DNA of 64,000 nt from Mobilicoccus massiliensis (GTDB lineage: Bacteria > Actinomycetota > Actinomycetes > Actinomycetales > Dermatophilaceae). The stretch is from NCBI RefSeq assembly GCF_000826525.2, contig NZ_LN651331.1, positions 744,026 to 808,025 on the forward strand, written 5' to 3'. The position numbers were made by a program, and so were the translations under genes. The notes beneath the pieces were generated by a model. The model was given only the letters and a program-made list of their open reading frames with translations, was not told where the DNA came from and made no database searches. The number at the start of each line of letters is the position of its first letter. The first letter of the stretch is position 1. Below are positions 17,369-27,176 of this stretch, piece by piece.

Positions 17369-20097
17369 CGATCGCGATCGGTCAACGACCAGGCGTCCTC
17401 GTCGTCCCCCGCGTCCTCGTCGACGATCTCGACGGCGTCGTCGCCGGCCGCGGCCACGCTCACGAGGGAGCCGCTCGGGGGGTCGTCGCCGCGCAGCATG
17501 GCAAGGGTGTCCTCCAGGTCGTCGGGCTTGACGAGCACGTCACGGGCCTTGGACCCCTCGGAGGGGCCGACGATGTTGCGGGACTCGAGCAGATCCATGA
17601 GCCGGCCCGCCTTGGCGAATCCGACCCGCAGCTTGCGCTGCAGCATCGACGTCGAGCCGAACTGCGTCGTGACGACCTGCTCGGCCGCCGCGAGCAGCAG
17701 CTCGAGGTCGTCGCCGATGTCGTCGTCGATCTGCTTCTTCTCGGCCTTGACCGTGACGTCGTCGCGGTAGTTGGGCTTGAGCTGTTCGGTGACGTGCGAG
17801 ACCACCTCGTGGATCTCGGACTCCTTGACCCACGCGCCCTGGGTACGCATCGGTTTGCTGCGTCCCATCGGCAGGAACAACGCATCACCCTGGCCGATGA
17901 GCTTCTCGGCACCCGGCTGGTCGAGGACGACGCGGGAGTCGGCGAGCGAGCTCGTCGCGAACGCCATGCGGCTCGGCACGTTGGCCTTGATGAGGCCGGT
18001 GACGACGTCGACGCTCGGACGCTGGGTCGCGAGCACGAGGTGGATCCCGGCCGCACGAGCGAGTTGGGTGATGCGGACGATCGACTCCTCCACGTCGCGC
18101 GGGGCCACCATCATGAGGTCGGCGAGCTCGTCGACGACGACGAGCAGGTAGGGGTACGGCTGCAGCACCCGCTCCGAGCCCGGCAGAGGCGTCACCGCCC
18201 CCGAACGCACCGCCTTGTTGAAGTCGTCGATGTGCTTGAACCCGAACGCCGCGAGGTCGTCGTAGCGCGCGTCCATCTCGCGCACGACCCACTGCAGGGC
18301 CTCGGCCGCCTTCTTGGGGTTGGTGATGATCGGCGTGATGAGGTGCGGGATGCCGTCGTACGCGGTGAGCTCGACGCGCTTGGGGTCGACGAGGATCATC
18401 CGCACCTCGTCGGGCGTGGCCCGCATGAGGATCGAGGTGATCATCGAGTTGACGAAGCTCGACTTACCCGAGCCGGTCGCACCCGCGACGAGCAGGTGCG
18501 GCATCTTGGCGAGGTTGGCGATGACGTAGCCGCCCTCGACGTCCTTGCCGACGCCCATGACCATCGGGTGCGGGTTGCGGCGAGCCACCTCGCTGCGCAG
18601 CACGTCGCCGAGGCTCACGGTCTCGCGGTCGGCGTTGGGGATCTCGATGCCGATCGCGGACTTGCCCGGGATGGGCGAGAGGATCCGCACGTCGGCACTC
18701 GCCACGGCGTAGGCGATGTTCTTGCTCAGGGCGGTGACCCGCTCGACCTTGACGCCCGGGCCGAGCTCGACCTCGTACCGCGTCACCGTCGGACCACGAG
18801 AGAACCCGGTGACCTGGGCGTCGATGCCGAACTGGTCGAGCACTCCCGTGAGCGACTCGACGACCTGGTCGTTGACCGAGCTGCGCGCCTTGGGCGGCGT
18901 GCCCGGCTCGAGCACGGAGGCATCGGGCAGGGTGTACGAGACGTCCCCGGTGATGACGAGCTGCTCGACACGCTGCGGCAGCGGCTCGGTCATCGGCGCC
19001 TGGAGCTCGGCCTTCGCCTCGACCTTAGCGGGCGGGCTCTTCGGAGCCGCCGCCCGGCCGGAGTCGGCCTCGGGCTTGGGGGCGGCGGTGGCGCCACGCT
19101 TGTCGACCGGCCGGTCGAGACGTTCGGTATCGGCCTCGGCGCGGGTGGCGCCTCCGGTGGCAGCACGCTCGGTGTCCTCGGAACGGCTCTCGCGCACGAG
19201 TCGGCGCGAGCGTTTGCGATGGACCTCCGCGGCCTGCTCGAACGCCTGCTCTCCGTCGTCGGACACCCCGCGAGGCGAACGGCGCGAGGAACCACGACCT
19301 GCGTCGGCGGACTCCCCGTCGCCTCGCTCGTCGTCACTGCCGAAGAGGTGATCGCCGAGCGCGCGCAGACGCTGGGGAATGCGGTGCACGGGCGTCGCGG
19401 TGACGACGAGCAGCCCGAAGAAGCCGAGGAGCACGAGGATCGGCACCGCGCCCCAGACGGTGAGACCGGCCTCGAGAGGGCCGGCCGCGAGATAGCCGAT
19501 CATGCCGCCGGAGTCCCGCAGCGGCGGAAAACCGTCGGCCGGCGAGGGCGCCCCCGTCGAGAGATGCGTGAGCCCGCACGCGGCGAAGAGCAGGGCGGTC
19601 ATACCGATGGCGATGCGGTTGACCTGCCGATCGTCGTCCGGCGAACGCAGGATCAAGACACCGATGAGGACGAAGACGAGCGGCAGCGCGAGAGCCACGC
19701 GACCCACCGTGCCCGCGGCGACGGCGTGAATCGCCTCCCCGGCCAGGCCGGGCAGACCCCACCATTCCCGCGCCGCCACGACGATGGCCGCGACGAGGAA
19801 GAGCAGGCCGATGCCGTCACGCTGATGCTCCGGCTCCAGCTCGGCGGCGCTTCGTCCCACTCGCCGCACCGCCCCTCCTGTCACATGCGCCATGCCCATC
19901 CACGTGCTGCTGACCGCACGCATCGGCCAGCTCGGGCCCGTCCGGCCACGGCTTGGTCGCGACGACCCGCGCCCCGACGCCGGTCGGCGGCCGCCGCCCC
20001 CCGATGTGCGAGCCCCACCTCGACTCGCCGAGGCACGACTCGACCCGCCTCCCGAACTCTTCGGGCGGCGGGCGGACGACGTGTTACGAGTGGCCAC
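17365..20097 (-). CDS. ftsK: DNA translocase FtsK/SpoIIIE
   Basis: 910 aa. A basic Ser/Gly/Arg-rich N-terminus (about 1-60) leads to four membrane helices (about 95-265). A charged low-complexity linker follows (265-380), then the RecA-like motor with Walker A GATGSGKSS and Walker B LLVVVDELADLMM. The gamma winged-helix domain (SMLQRKLRVGFAKAGRLMDLLE) reads KOPS-like sites. FtsK pumps chromosome termini through the septum. It follows rnj on the same strand after a 158-bp gap with no gene. Length is normal for actinobacteria. Confidence 0.96.
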   Translation of the reverse strand: MATRNTSSARRPKSSGGGSSRASASRGGARTSGGGGRRPASGRGSSRPSRGRTGPSWPMRAVSSTWMGMAHVTGGAVRRVGRSAAELEPEHQRDGIGLLFLVAAIVVAAREWWGLPGLAGEAIHAVAAGTVGRVALALPLVFVLIGVLILRSPDDDRQVNRIAIGMTALLFAACGLTHLSTGAPSPADGFPPLRDSGGMIGYLAAGPLEAGLTVWGAVPILVLLGFFGLLVVTATPVHRIPQRLRALGDHLFGSDDERGDGESADAGRGSSRRSPRGVSDDGEQAFEQAAEVHRKRSRRLVRESRSEDTERAATGGATRAEADTERLDRPVDKRGATAAPKPEADSGRAAAPKSPPAKVEAKAELQAPMTEPLPQRVEQLVITGDVSYTLPDASVLEPGTPPKARSSVNDQVVESLTGVLDQFGIDAQVTGFSRGPTVTRYEVELGPGVKVERVTALSKNIAYAVASADVRILSPIPGKSAIGIEIPNADRETVSLGDVLRSEVARRNPHPMVMGVGKDVEGGYVIANLAKMPHLLVAGATGSGKSSFVNSMITSILMRATPDEVRMILVDPKRVELTAYDGIPHLITPIITNPKKAAEALQWVVREMDARYDDLAAFGFKHIDDFNKAVRSGAVTPLPGSERVLQPYPYLLVVVDELADLMMVAPRDVEESIVRITQLARAAGIHLVLATQRPSVDVVTGLIKANVPSRMAFATSSLADSRVVLDQPGAEKLIGQGDALFLPMGRSKPMRTQGAWVKESEIHEVVSHVTEQLKPNYRDDVTVKAEKKQIDDDIGDDLELLLAAAEQVVTTQFGSTSMLQRKLRVGFAKAGRLMDLLESRNIVGPSEGSKARDVLVKPDDLEDTLAMLRGDDPPSGSLVSVAAAGDDAVEIVDEDAGDDEDAWSLTDRDR

Positions 20098-20255
20098 CGT
20101 CGCAGACTAGGCGAGAACCGGGCTCCGCCTGAGTCGACACCCCGCCGTGGACGAGGTTGCTGCGCACCTCTCACCCGGCGGCCGACTCCCGTTCAGGTGC
20201 CGGTCCCGCATGCCTCCGACGACCTCGGCGACGACGCCGGCGCCGGGCGCGACGA

Positions 20256-21938
20256 TCAGGCCTCGATGACCACCGGGATGATCATCGGACGGCGGCGCAA
20301 CTTGCCCCCCACGTAGCTGCCGACCGTGCGACGGACGACCTGTTGGAGCTGGTGAGCGTCGGTGACACCCTTGGCGGCGGCCTGCTCGACGGCGTCCTTG
20401 ATCTGGGGAGCGATGTTCTCGAACACCGCGACGTCCTCGGCGAACCCGCGGGCGAGGATCTCCGGACCGGTGGTGACCCGCCCGTTCGAGATGTCGACGC
20501 CGACCACGACCGTGACGAACCCCTCGTCGCGCAGGATGCGCCGGTCCTTGAGCAGCGCCTCGGTCGTGCCACCGACCGACGAGCCGTCGACGTAGACGTA
20601 ACCGCAGTCGACCGACCCCGCGATCATCGCCTCACCGTCGACGAGGTCGACGACCGTGCCATCCTCGGCGAGGATCACGTGGCTCTTGGGCACCCCAGTC
20701 GCCTCGGCGAGGCGCCCGTTGGCGACGAGGTGACGCCACTCACCGTGGACCGGCATGACGTTGCGTGGACGAACGATGTTGTAGCAGTAGAGCAGTTCGC
20801 CGGCGCTCGCGTGCCCGGAGACGTGGACGCGGGCGTTGCCCTTGTGCACGACGTCGGCACCGAGACGCATGAGTCCGTTGATGACGCGGTACACCGCGTT
20901 CTCGTTGCCGGGGATGAGCGAGCTCGCGAGCAGGACGGTATCGCCCTCGCCGACGTCGATCTTGTGATCGCGGTTGGCCATGCGGCTCAACGCGGCCATC
21001 GGCTCACCCTGGGAGCCGGTGCAGATGAGCACCTGCTGGTCCTCGGGGTAATCGCCGAGCTTCTTGAAATCGACGACGACACCCGGCGGCACGTGCAGGT
21101 AGCCGAGCTCCTCGGCGATGCCCATGTTGCGCACCATCGAACGGCCGACGATCGCCACCTTGCGCCCGTACTCGGCCGCCGCGTCGAGCACCTGCTGCAC
21201 CCGGTGCACGTGCGAGGAGAAGCACGCGACGATGATGCGCCGCTGCGCCTTGGCGAACACCCGCTCGATGGCCGGGTAGATGTCCTTCTCGTGCACCGTG
21301 AACCCGGGCACCTCAGCGTTGGTCGAGTCGACGAGGAAGAGGTCGACGCCCTCCTCGCCCAGACGCGCGAACGCCCGGAGGTCGGTGATGCGGTGGTCGA
21401 GCGGCAACTGATCCATCTTGAAGTCGCCGGTGTGAAGGATGAGCTGGTCGCCGGCCCGGATCGCCACCGCGAGCGCATCGGGGATCGAGTGGTTGACCGC
21501 GACGAACTCGCACTCGAACGCGCCGAGCGGCTCGATCTGCCCCTCCTTGACACCCATCGTGTACGGCTTGATGCGGTGTTCCTTGAGCTTGGCCTCGACC
21601 AATGCGAGCGTGAGCGTGGAGCCGATGAGTGGGATGTCGGGCTTGAGGCGCAGCAGGTACGGCACGCCACCGATGTGGTCCTCGTGGCCGTGGGTGAGGA
21701 CGATCGCCTCGATGTCGTCGAGCCGGTCCTCGATCGCGGAGAAGTCCGGCAGGATGAGGTCGACGCCCGGGTGGTCCTCCGGAAAGAGCACGCCGCAGTC
21801 GACGACGAGGAGCCGGCCCTCGTACTCGAGGACGGTCATGTTGCGTCCGACCTCGCCGAGGCCGCCGAGCGGGATGATGCGAACCCCGCCGGGGGCCAGC
21901 GGGCCGGGCTCGGGCAGTTCGAGGTGTTGGTTGGTCAC
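20256..21938 (-). CDS. rnj: Ribonuclease J
   Basis: 560 aa metallo-beta-lactamase/beta-CASP ribonuclease with endo- and 5'-3' exonuclease activity in mRNA and rRNA maturation. The zinc-binding motif HGHEDH is in LTHGHEDHIGGVPYLL. Other landmarks are HTGDFKMDQ, VDSTNAEVPG, CTGSQGEPMAAL and the HVSGHAS motif of the beta-CASP region. It overlaps dapA by 4 bp: a GTG start at 21938 overlaps the dapA TGA (GTGA), so the two are translationally coupled, the usual dapA-rnj order in this phylum. Confidence 0.97.
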   Translation of the reverse strand: MTNQHLELPEPGPLAPGGVRIIPLGGLGEVGRNMTVLEYEGRLLVVDCGVLFPEDHPGVDLILPDFSAIEDRLDDIEAIVLTHGHEDHIGGVPYLLRLKPDIPLIGSTLTLALVEAKLKEHRIKPYTMGVKEGQIEPLGAFECEFVAVNHSIPDALAVAIRAGDQLILHTGDFKMDQLPLDHRITDLRAFARLGEEGVDLFLVDSTNAEVPGFTVHEKDIYPAIERVFAKAQRRIIVACFSSHVHRVQQVLDAAAEYGRKVAIVGRSMVRNMGIAEELGYLHVPPGVVVDFKKLGDYPEDQQVLICTGSQGEPMAALSRMANRDHKIDVGEGDTVLLASSLIPGNENAVYRVINGLMRLGADVVHKGNARVHVSGHASAGELLYCYNIVRPRNVMPVHGEWRHLVANGRLAEATGVPKSHVILAEDGTVVDLVDGEAMIAGSVDCGYVYVDGSSVGGTTEALLKDRRILRDEGFVTVVVGVDISNGRVTTGPEILARGFAEDVAVFENIAPQIKDAVEQAAAKGVTDAHQLQQVVRRTVGSYVGGKLRRRPMIIPVVIEA

Positions 21939-22822
21939 AGAAGACCGGACTCCTTCAGGCCTGCGCGCAGACGCGCACGCTCGTCGTCGGTGAGGCGCAC
22001 GAGCGGGCCGCGCACCGCGTCGGAGGTGAGGACGCCCTGCTCGACCAGCGCGGCCTTGACCGTCATCGCCCCCTGCGTGATGCCCATGACCGCGTCGACC
22101 GCGGGCACGAGGTCGAAGTGGATGCGGCGCGCCTGCTCGAAGTCGCCCCGGTGGGCCGAGTCGACCATTGCCGCGTACTGCGCGGGCGCGACGTGGGTGG
22201 TGACCCCGACGATGCCCGTGGCGCCCTGGACCAGATGCAGCAGGTTGTCGCCGTCGTTGCCCGAGTACCAGAGCAGATCGGTGGCCCGCAGCACCTGCGT
22301 GGCCCCCCAGAAGTCGGCCTTCGCGTCCTTGACCGCGAGGATGCGCGGGTGCTCGGCGAGCGCGATGAGCGTCTCGGTGGCGATCGGCACCGCCGAGCGT
22401 CCCGGGATGTCGTACAGCATCACCGGCAGTTCGGTGGCGTCGGCCACGGCCCGGAAGTGGGCGAGCAGCCCCGACTGCGGCGGCTTGTTGTAATACGGCG
22501 TGACGACGAGCAGCCCGTGAACCCCCCGCTCCGCGGCCTGCCGGGCCAGTTCGAGGGTGTGCGCCGTGTCGTTCGTGCCGACACCGGCCACGATGCGCGC
22601 CCGGTCCCCCACGGCTTCGAGGACGGCCTCGAGCAACCGCCCCTTCTCGTCGTCGCTCGTGGTCGAGGCCTCACCCGTCGTCCCGTTGACGACCAGGCCG
22701 TCGTTGCCCTCGTCGACCAGATGGGAGGCGAGGCGCCGGGCGGCGTCGAGATCGACGTCGCCGTCGCTCGTCATGGGAGTGACCATCGCGGTGAGCACGC
22801 GACCGAAGGGAGGTGTCGACAT
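21935..22822 (-). CDS. dapA: 4-hydroxy-tetrahydrodipicolinate synthase
   Basis: 295 aa TIM-barrel lyase that condenses pyruvate with aspartate semialdehyde, the first committed step to lysine and meso-diaminopimelate for peptidoglycan. Family landmarks: GTTGEASTTSDDEK, the YYNKPPQSGLLAHF segment with the catalytic Tyr, YDIPGRS and the Schiff-base Lys in LAVKDAKAD. The ATG at 22822 has a TACCGT box 7 nt upstream and no ribosome-binding site, so it may be leaderless. Confidence 0.96.
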   Translation of the reverse strand: MSTPPFGRVLTAMVTPMTSDGDVDLDAARRLASHLVDEGNDGLVVNGTTGEASTTSDDEKGRLLEAVLEAVGDRARIVAGVGTNDTAHTLELARQAAERGVHGLLVVTPYYNKPPQSGLLAHFRAVADATELPVMLYDIPGRSAVPIATETLIALAEHPRILAVKDAKADFWGATQVLRATDLLWYSGNDGDNLLHLVQGATGIVGVTTHVAPAQYAAMVDSAHRGDFEQARRIHFDLVPAVDAVMGITQGAMTVKAALVEQGVLTSDAVRGPLVRLTDDERARLRAGLKESGLL

Positions 22823-22829
22823 GCCTCAC

Positions 22830-22835
22830 ACGGTA
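22830..22835 (-). promoter_or_regulatory. -10 box of a probable leaderless dapA promoter
   Basis: TACCGT on the minus strand lies 7 nt before the dapA ATG. No Shine-Dalgarno sequence is present. The spacing matches that seen for rimO and arsR in this window. Confidence 0.45.
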
Positions 22836-22935
22836 GCGCCACCCACCGACGGTCACACCGCAGGCACGACGCCGTAGTGCTCGGCGCACCGGGTCTCCGA
22901 CAGACCTCGCATCGCGGACCCGGGCCGACATGGAA

Positions 22936-22979
22936 GAACGCGGCACTACTCGCTCGGGGGTTCGAGTAGCGCCGCGTTC
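22936..22979. other. Strong hairpin in the dapA-thyA divergent spacer
   Basis: Arms of 17 bp (22936-22952 and 22963-22979) pair with one mismatch around a 10-nt loop. It looks like a factor-independent terminator, but both flanking genes point away from it. It may be what is left of a lost gene's terminator or serve as a protein-binding or 5' RNA element. The remaining spacer bases show no gene. Confidence 0.7.
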
Positions 22980-23088
22980 ACCGAGGACATCGCCGGAGCG
23001 CACCCGGCGTTACGCACGGATTCACCACGAGAGTGTGATGCCGGTCACCGCCTGAGGGGTTGTCGGTGGCGATGGCTACGGTGTGCGC

Positions 23089-23901
23089 ATGCAGCCGTAC
23101 CTGGACCTCCTCTCGCGCATCCTCGACGACGGCGTCGAACGCGGTGACCGCACCGGCACCGGCACGCTCTCGGTGTTCGGTCATCAGATGCGCTTCGACC
23201 TCGCCGCCGGGTTCCCCGTGGTCACCACCAAGAAGCTCCACCTGAGATCGGTGTTCGGGGAGCTGCTCTGGTTCCTGCGTGGCGACACCAACGTCGCCTG
23301 GCTCCACGAGCACGGCATCACGATCTGGGACGAATGGGCCGACGAGAACGGCGACCTCGGCCCGGTCTACGGCCACCAGTGGCGCTCGTGGCCCGCACCC
23401 GACGGCCGCACGATCGACCAGATCGCCGGCGTGGTCGAGGCGTTGCGCACCAACCCGTACTCACGGCGTCACATCGTCTCGGCGTGGAACGTCGCCGAGG
23501 TCGACGACATGGCCTTGCCGCCGTGCCACACGATGTTCCAGTTCTACGTCGCCCCCGACCACCGCGGCGGCCCCGACCGGCTCTCCTGCCAGCTCTACCA
23601 ACGCAGCGCCGACACCTTCCTCGGTGTGCCCTTCAACATCGCCTCCTACGCCCTGCTCACGCACATGATGGCCCAGGTCACCGGCCTGCAGGTCGGCGAG
23701 TTCGTCCACACCATCGGCGACGCGCACCTCTACCTCAATCACCTCCACCAGGCCCGCACGCAGCTCGACCGCACCCCCCGACCGCTGCCGACGCTGAGGC
23801 TCGACCCCGACGTGCGCGAGATCGACGCCTTCACCCTCGACGACATCTCGCTCGAGGGGTACGACCCCCACCCCTCCATCGCGGCCCCCATCGCGGTGTG
23901 A
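23089..23901 (+). CDS. thyA: Thymidylate synthase ThyA
   Basis: 270 aa, standard length. It methylates dUMP to dTMP with methylenetetrahydrofolate. Landmarks: [24 protein letters not shown], the catalytic Cys in [13 protein letters not shown], and [22 protein letters not shown] for dUMP binding. The ATG at 23089 was chosen over a GTG two codons earlier because family members start MQxYLDLL. There is no clear ribosome-binding site; a TACGGT box ends 6 nt before the ATG. folA follows after 10 bp, which links dTMP synthesis to dihydrofolate recycling. Confidence 0.97.
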   Translation: MQPYLDLLSRILDDGVERGDRTGTGTLSVFGHQMRFDLAAGFPVVTTKKLHLRSVFGELLWFLRGDTNVAWLHEHGITIWDEWADENGDLGPVYGHQWRSWPAPDGRTIDQIAGVVEALRTNPYSRRHIVSAWNVAEVDDMALPPCHTMFQFYVAPDHRGGPDRLSCQLYQRSADTFLGVPFNIASYALLTHMMAQVTGLQVGEFVHTIGDAHLYLNHLHQARTQLDRTPRPLPTLRLDPDVREIDAFTLDDISLEGYDPHPSIAAPIAV

Positions 23902-23911
23902 GCGCCCCGAC

Positions 23912-24418
23912 ATGAGCACGCACCCGCGCACCGCTCGCGACTCCGAGATCGTCCTCGTCGCCCTCGTCGCGGCCAACGGCGTCATCGGCGACGGCACCGA
24001 CCAGCCATGGCACTTTCGCGAGGACTTCCGCCGGTTCAAGTCGCTGACCATGGGCCACCCCCTCGTCATGGGAAGGCGCACCCACGAGGCCATCGGCCGC
24101 GCCCTGCCCGGACGCGAGACCGTCGTGCTCACCCGCGACCCGTCGTGGTCGAGCGAAGGAGTGCGCGTCGCCCACGACCTGGAGGAGGCCCTCGACCTCG
24201 CCGCCGAACTGCCCGGCGGCGAACACATCATGGTTCTCGGTGGCGGCCAGATCTACGAGGCCGTCCTCCCCCGCGCCGACCGCCTCGAACTCACCGAGGT
24301 CGACGCCGACGCCGAGGGAGACACGAGATTCCCACGGCTCGACCCCGACTCGTGGACAGAGGTGGCCCGGGACGACCGCCTGGCCTTCGCGTTCGTCACC
24401 TATCGCCGCACCGAATGA
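23912..24418 (+). CDS. folA: Dihydrofolate reductase
   Basis: 168 aa. It reduces dihydrofolate, the by-product of ThyA, with NADPH. Landmarks: LVALVAANGVIGDGTDQPWH for the substrate site (the Trp of the PW pair), FRRFKSLTMGHPLVMGRRTHEAIG for the nucleotide site, and the VLGGGQIYEAVLPRADRLELTEV block. It begins 10 bp after thyA and is almost certainly in the same operon. Confidence 0.97.
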   Translation: MSTHPRTARDSEIVLVALVAANGVIGDGTDQPWHFREDFRRFKSLTMGHPLVMGRRTHEAIGRALPGRETVVLTRDPSWSSEGVRVAHDLEEALDLAAELPGGEHIMVLGGGQIYEAVLPRADRLELTEVDADAEGDTRFPRLDPDSWTEVARDDRLAFAFVTYRRTE

Positions 24419-24540
24419 ACGCACTCGACACTCTCACCACTGAAAAGGAGTCGTCGAACACACGGGCGCGAATTCTTCTACCGCCCCGGACGAGGACTTA
24501 AGGTTCGCGAATCGGCCCCCCTTCCTCGAACGGAGCATCC

Positions 24541-26817
24541 ATGTCCACCGCGACCGAGAGCGACGCGCACAAGCTTCGCACCGACCCAGACCGCCCGCCC
24601 GTCGCGGTCGTCGAACCCCCCGGCATGTCGGCCAAGGCCAAGCTGGTCATCGCCCTCATCGCGGTCCTCGCCGCCCTCGGCTGGGCCATGCTCGCGACCT
24701 CCCGCGGCGAACACGTGAACTCGGCATGGATCGTCCTCGCCGCCGTCGGCAGCTACCTCATCGCCTTCCGCTTCTACGCCAAGCTCATCGAAGTCAAGAT
24801 CCACCGGCCGAACGACATCCGCATGACCCCCGCGGAAGAGTTCGACAACGGCAAGGACTTCATGCCCACCGACCGCCGGGTGCTCTTCGGACACCACTTC
24901 GCGGCGATCTCCGGAGCCGGCCCCCTCGTCGGTCCCGTCCTCGCCTCGCAGATGGGTTACCTGCCCGGCACCCTCTGGATCGTCCTCGGCGTCATCTTCG
25001 CCGGCGCGGTGCAGGACTTCATGGTGCTCCACCTCTCGACCCGCCGCCGCGGCCGCACCCTCGGCCAGATGGCCCGCGACGAACTCGGCCCGATCGGCGG
25101 CTGGGCCGCGATCATCGGCGTCATCACGATCATGGTCATCCTCATCGCCGTCCTCGGCGTCGTCATGATCGGCGCCCTCGCCGAGAGCGCCTGGGCCGTG
25201 TGGGCGGTCGCCATGACCATCCCGATCGCCATCTTCATGGGCGTCTACCTGCGCTACCTGCGTCCCGGCCGCGTCTCCGAGGTCTCGGCCATCGGCGTCG
25301 TGCTGCTGCTCGCCGCCATCGTCAGCGGTCGCTGGGTGTCGCAGACCGACTGGGGCCACCTGTTCATCCTCGACAAGCCCACCCTCGCGATCTGCCTCGC
25401 CGTCTACGGCTTCGTCGCCGCCGTGCTGCCCGTGTGGCTCCTGCTCGCCCCGCGCGACTACCTCTCCACCTTCATGAAGGTCGGCACCATCGCCATGCTC
25501 GCCGTCGCGATCCTCATCGTGCGCCCCGAGCTGCAGATGCCCGCCGTCACCCACTTCGCCATCGACGGCACCGGCCCCGCCTTCTCCGGCAGCCTCTTCC
25601 CGTTCCTCTTCATCACCATCGCCTGCGGCGCCATCTCCGGCTTCCACGCCCTGATCTCCTCGGGCACCACGCCCAAGCTCATCGAGAAGGAGTCGCAGGC
25701 CCGCATGATCGGGTACGGCGGCATGCTCACCGAGAGCTTCGTCGCCATCATGGCCCTCGTCTCCGCGTGCATCCTCGACCAGCACATCTACTTCGCGATG
25801 AACGCCCCCGCCGGTCTCACCGGCGGCACCGCCGAGGCCGCAGCCGCGTACACCAACGGCCTGCACCTCGTCTCCCCCGGCGGCACCCCGCTGCCGCCCA
25901 TCGACCCCGCCGTCTACACCCAGGCCGCGCAGGCCGTCGGCGAGAACTCCATCATCTCCCGCACCGGCGGCGCCCCCACCCTCGCCTTCGGCATGTCGGA
26001 GGTCATGCACCGCACCCCACTGCTCAACCTCATCGGCGACAAGGCCTTCTGGTACCACTTCGCGATCCTCTTCGAGGCCCTGTTCATCCTCACGACCATC
26101 GACGCCGGTACCCGCGTCGCGCGATTCATGCTCTCCGACGCCATCGGCAACGTCCGCGGCCTCTCGGCCTTCAAGGACCCGAGCTGGCGCCCCGGCGCGT
26201 GGATCTCCACCACGATCATGGTCCTCGCCTGGGGCAGCATCCTCTACATGGGTGTCACCGACCCCCTCGGCGGCATCAACATGCTCTTCCCGCTGTTCGG
26301 CATCGCCAACCAGCTACTCGCCGCCATGGCCCTCTGCGTCGTGTTCGCCGTCACCGTCAAGAAGGTCGGCCTCAAGTGGGCCTGGATCCCCGGCCTGCCC
26401 ATGGCATTCGTGCTGCTCGTGACGATGGTCGCCTCCTGGCAGAAGATCTTCAGCACCAACCCCAAGATCGGGTACTGGACGATCCACAACCAGGCCAAGG
26501 CCGCCCTCGCCTCAGGCGCACAGACCTTCCAGACCGCCAAGACGCCCGCCCAGATCGAGGCCGTCGTCCGCAACACGTTCGTCCAGGGCACGCTCTCGAT
26601 CGTCTACGCGGTGCTCGTGCTCATCGTCTTCGTCGCCGCCATGGTCGTCGTCGCCCGAACCCTGCAAGGCCGCGCCGCTCCCGCCATCGAACACGACGCC
26701 CCGCCGTCGCGGATCTTCGCGCCCAGCGGATTCGTCGCCACCCCCCTGGAGAGGGAGGTGCTCGCCGAATGGCGCGACGCGGGTCTCGACCCCACGCCCG
26801 CCGGGGGGCACCATTGA
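24541..26817 (+). CDS. cstA: CstA-family carbon starvation/pyruvate or peptide transporter
   Basis: 758 aa integral membrane protein with about 16-18 helices. Family signatures include [36 protein letters not shown]-type sequence (here beginning [14 protein letters not shown]), [16 protein letters not shown], and the C-terminal [16 protein letters not shown]. CstA/BtsT proteins import pyruvate or short peptides when carbon is scarce. The ATG at 24541 follows CGGAGCATCC. A small ybdD-type gene comes next, the usual partner. No CRP-like site was recognised in the 122-bp upstream gap. Confidence 0.95.
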   Translation: [758 protein letters not shown]

Positions 26818-26862
26818 CCGAACTGCAGATCGGACGACCCACGATCGGGACGGAGTGAGGCC

Positions 26863-27066
26863 ATGACCGACGCACTGACGCGGGCCCGCGGCGCACTCGA
26901 CACCCTGCGCTGGTACGTGCGCGGCGTCACCGGCGCCGACGCCTACGAGCGCTACGTCGAGCACCTACGCCGCACGCACCCCGACGCGACGATCCCCACC
27001 GAGAAGCAGTTCTGGCGGGACAAGTACGACGACATGGAACGCAACCCCAAGACCCGCTGCTGCTGA
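26863..27066 (+). CDS. YbdD/YjiX-family small protein
   Basis: 67 aa, normal for the family. The pattern WYVRGVTGADAYERYVEHLRRTHPD then EKQFWRDKYDDMERNPKTRCC is diagnostic. These proteins are always found beside cstA/btsT and are needed for full transport activity in enterobacteria (family knowledge). It starts 45 bp after cstA and ends just before a terminator, so cstA-ybdD is a closed two-gene operon. Confidence 0.93.
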   Translation: MTDALTRARGALDTLRWYVRGVTGADAYERYVEHLRRTHPDATIPTEKQFWRDKYDDMERNPKTRCC

Positions 27067-27075
27067 CCTCCCCCT

Positions 27076-27111
27076 CTCGGGCCGACCTGCACCCCTGCAG
27101 GTCGGCCCGAG
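27076..27111 (+). terminator. Terminator of the cstA-ybdD operon
   Basis: A perfect 16-bp inverted repeat (27076-27091 and 27096-27111) with a CCCC loop begins 10 bp after the ybdD stop codon. There is no U-tract, which is common for actinobacterial terminators. Confidence 0.9.
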
Positions 27112-27176
27112 TCGTGTCCAGGGAACGCCGTGGTTCTTGGGGCCGCGGTGACCCGGGATGCGGCCGTCGGATCGTC

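Noticed and set aside
22955..22975. tRNA remnant suggested by GGTTCGAG
   Set aside because: The flanking bases do not form a T-arm or acceptor stem; the match is part of the hairpin.
24478..26058. Minus-strand open frame of 526 codons over cstA
   Set aside because: Shadow of cstA; Gly/Asp/Glu-rich translation typical of reversed membrane-protein codons.
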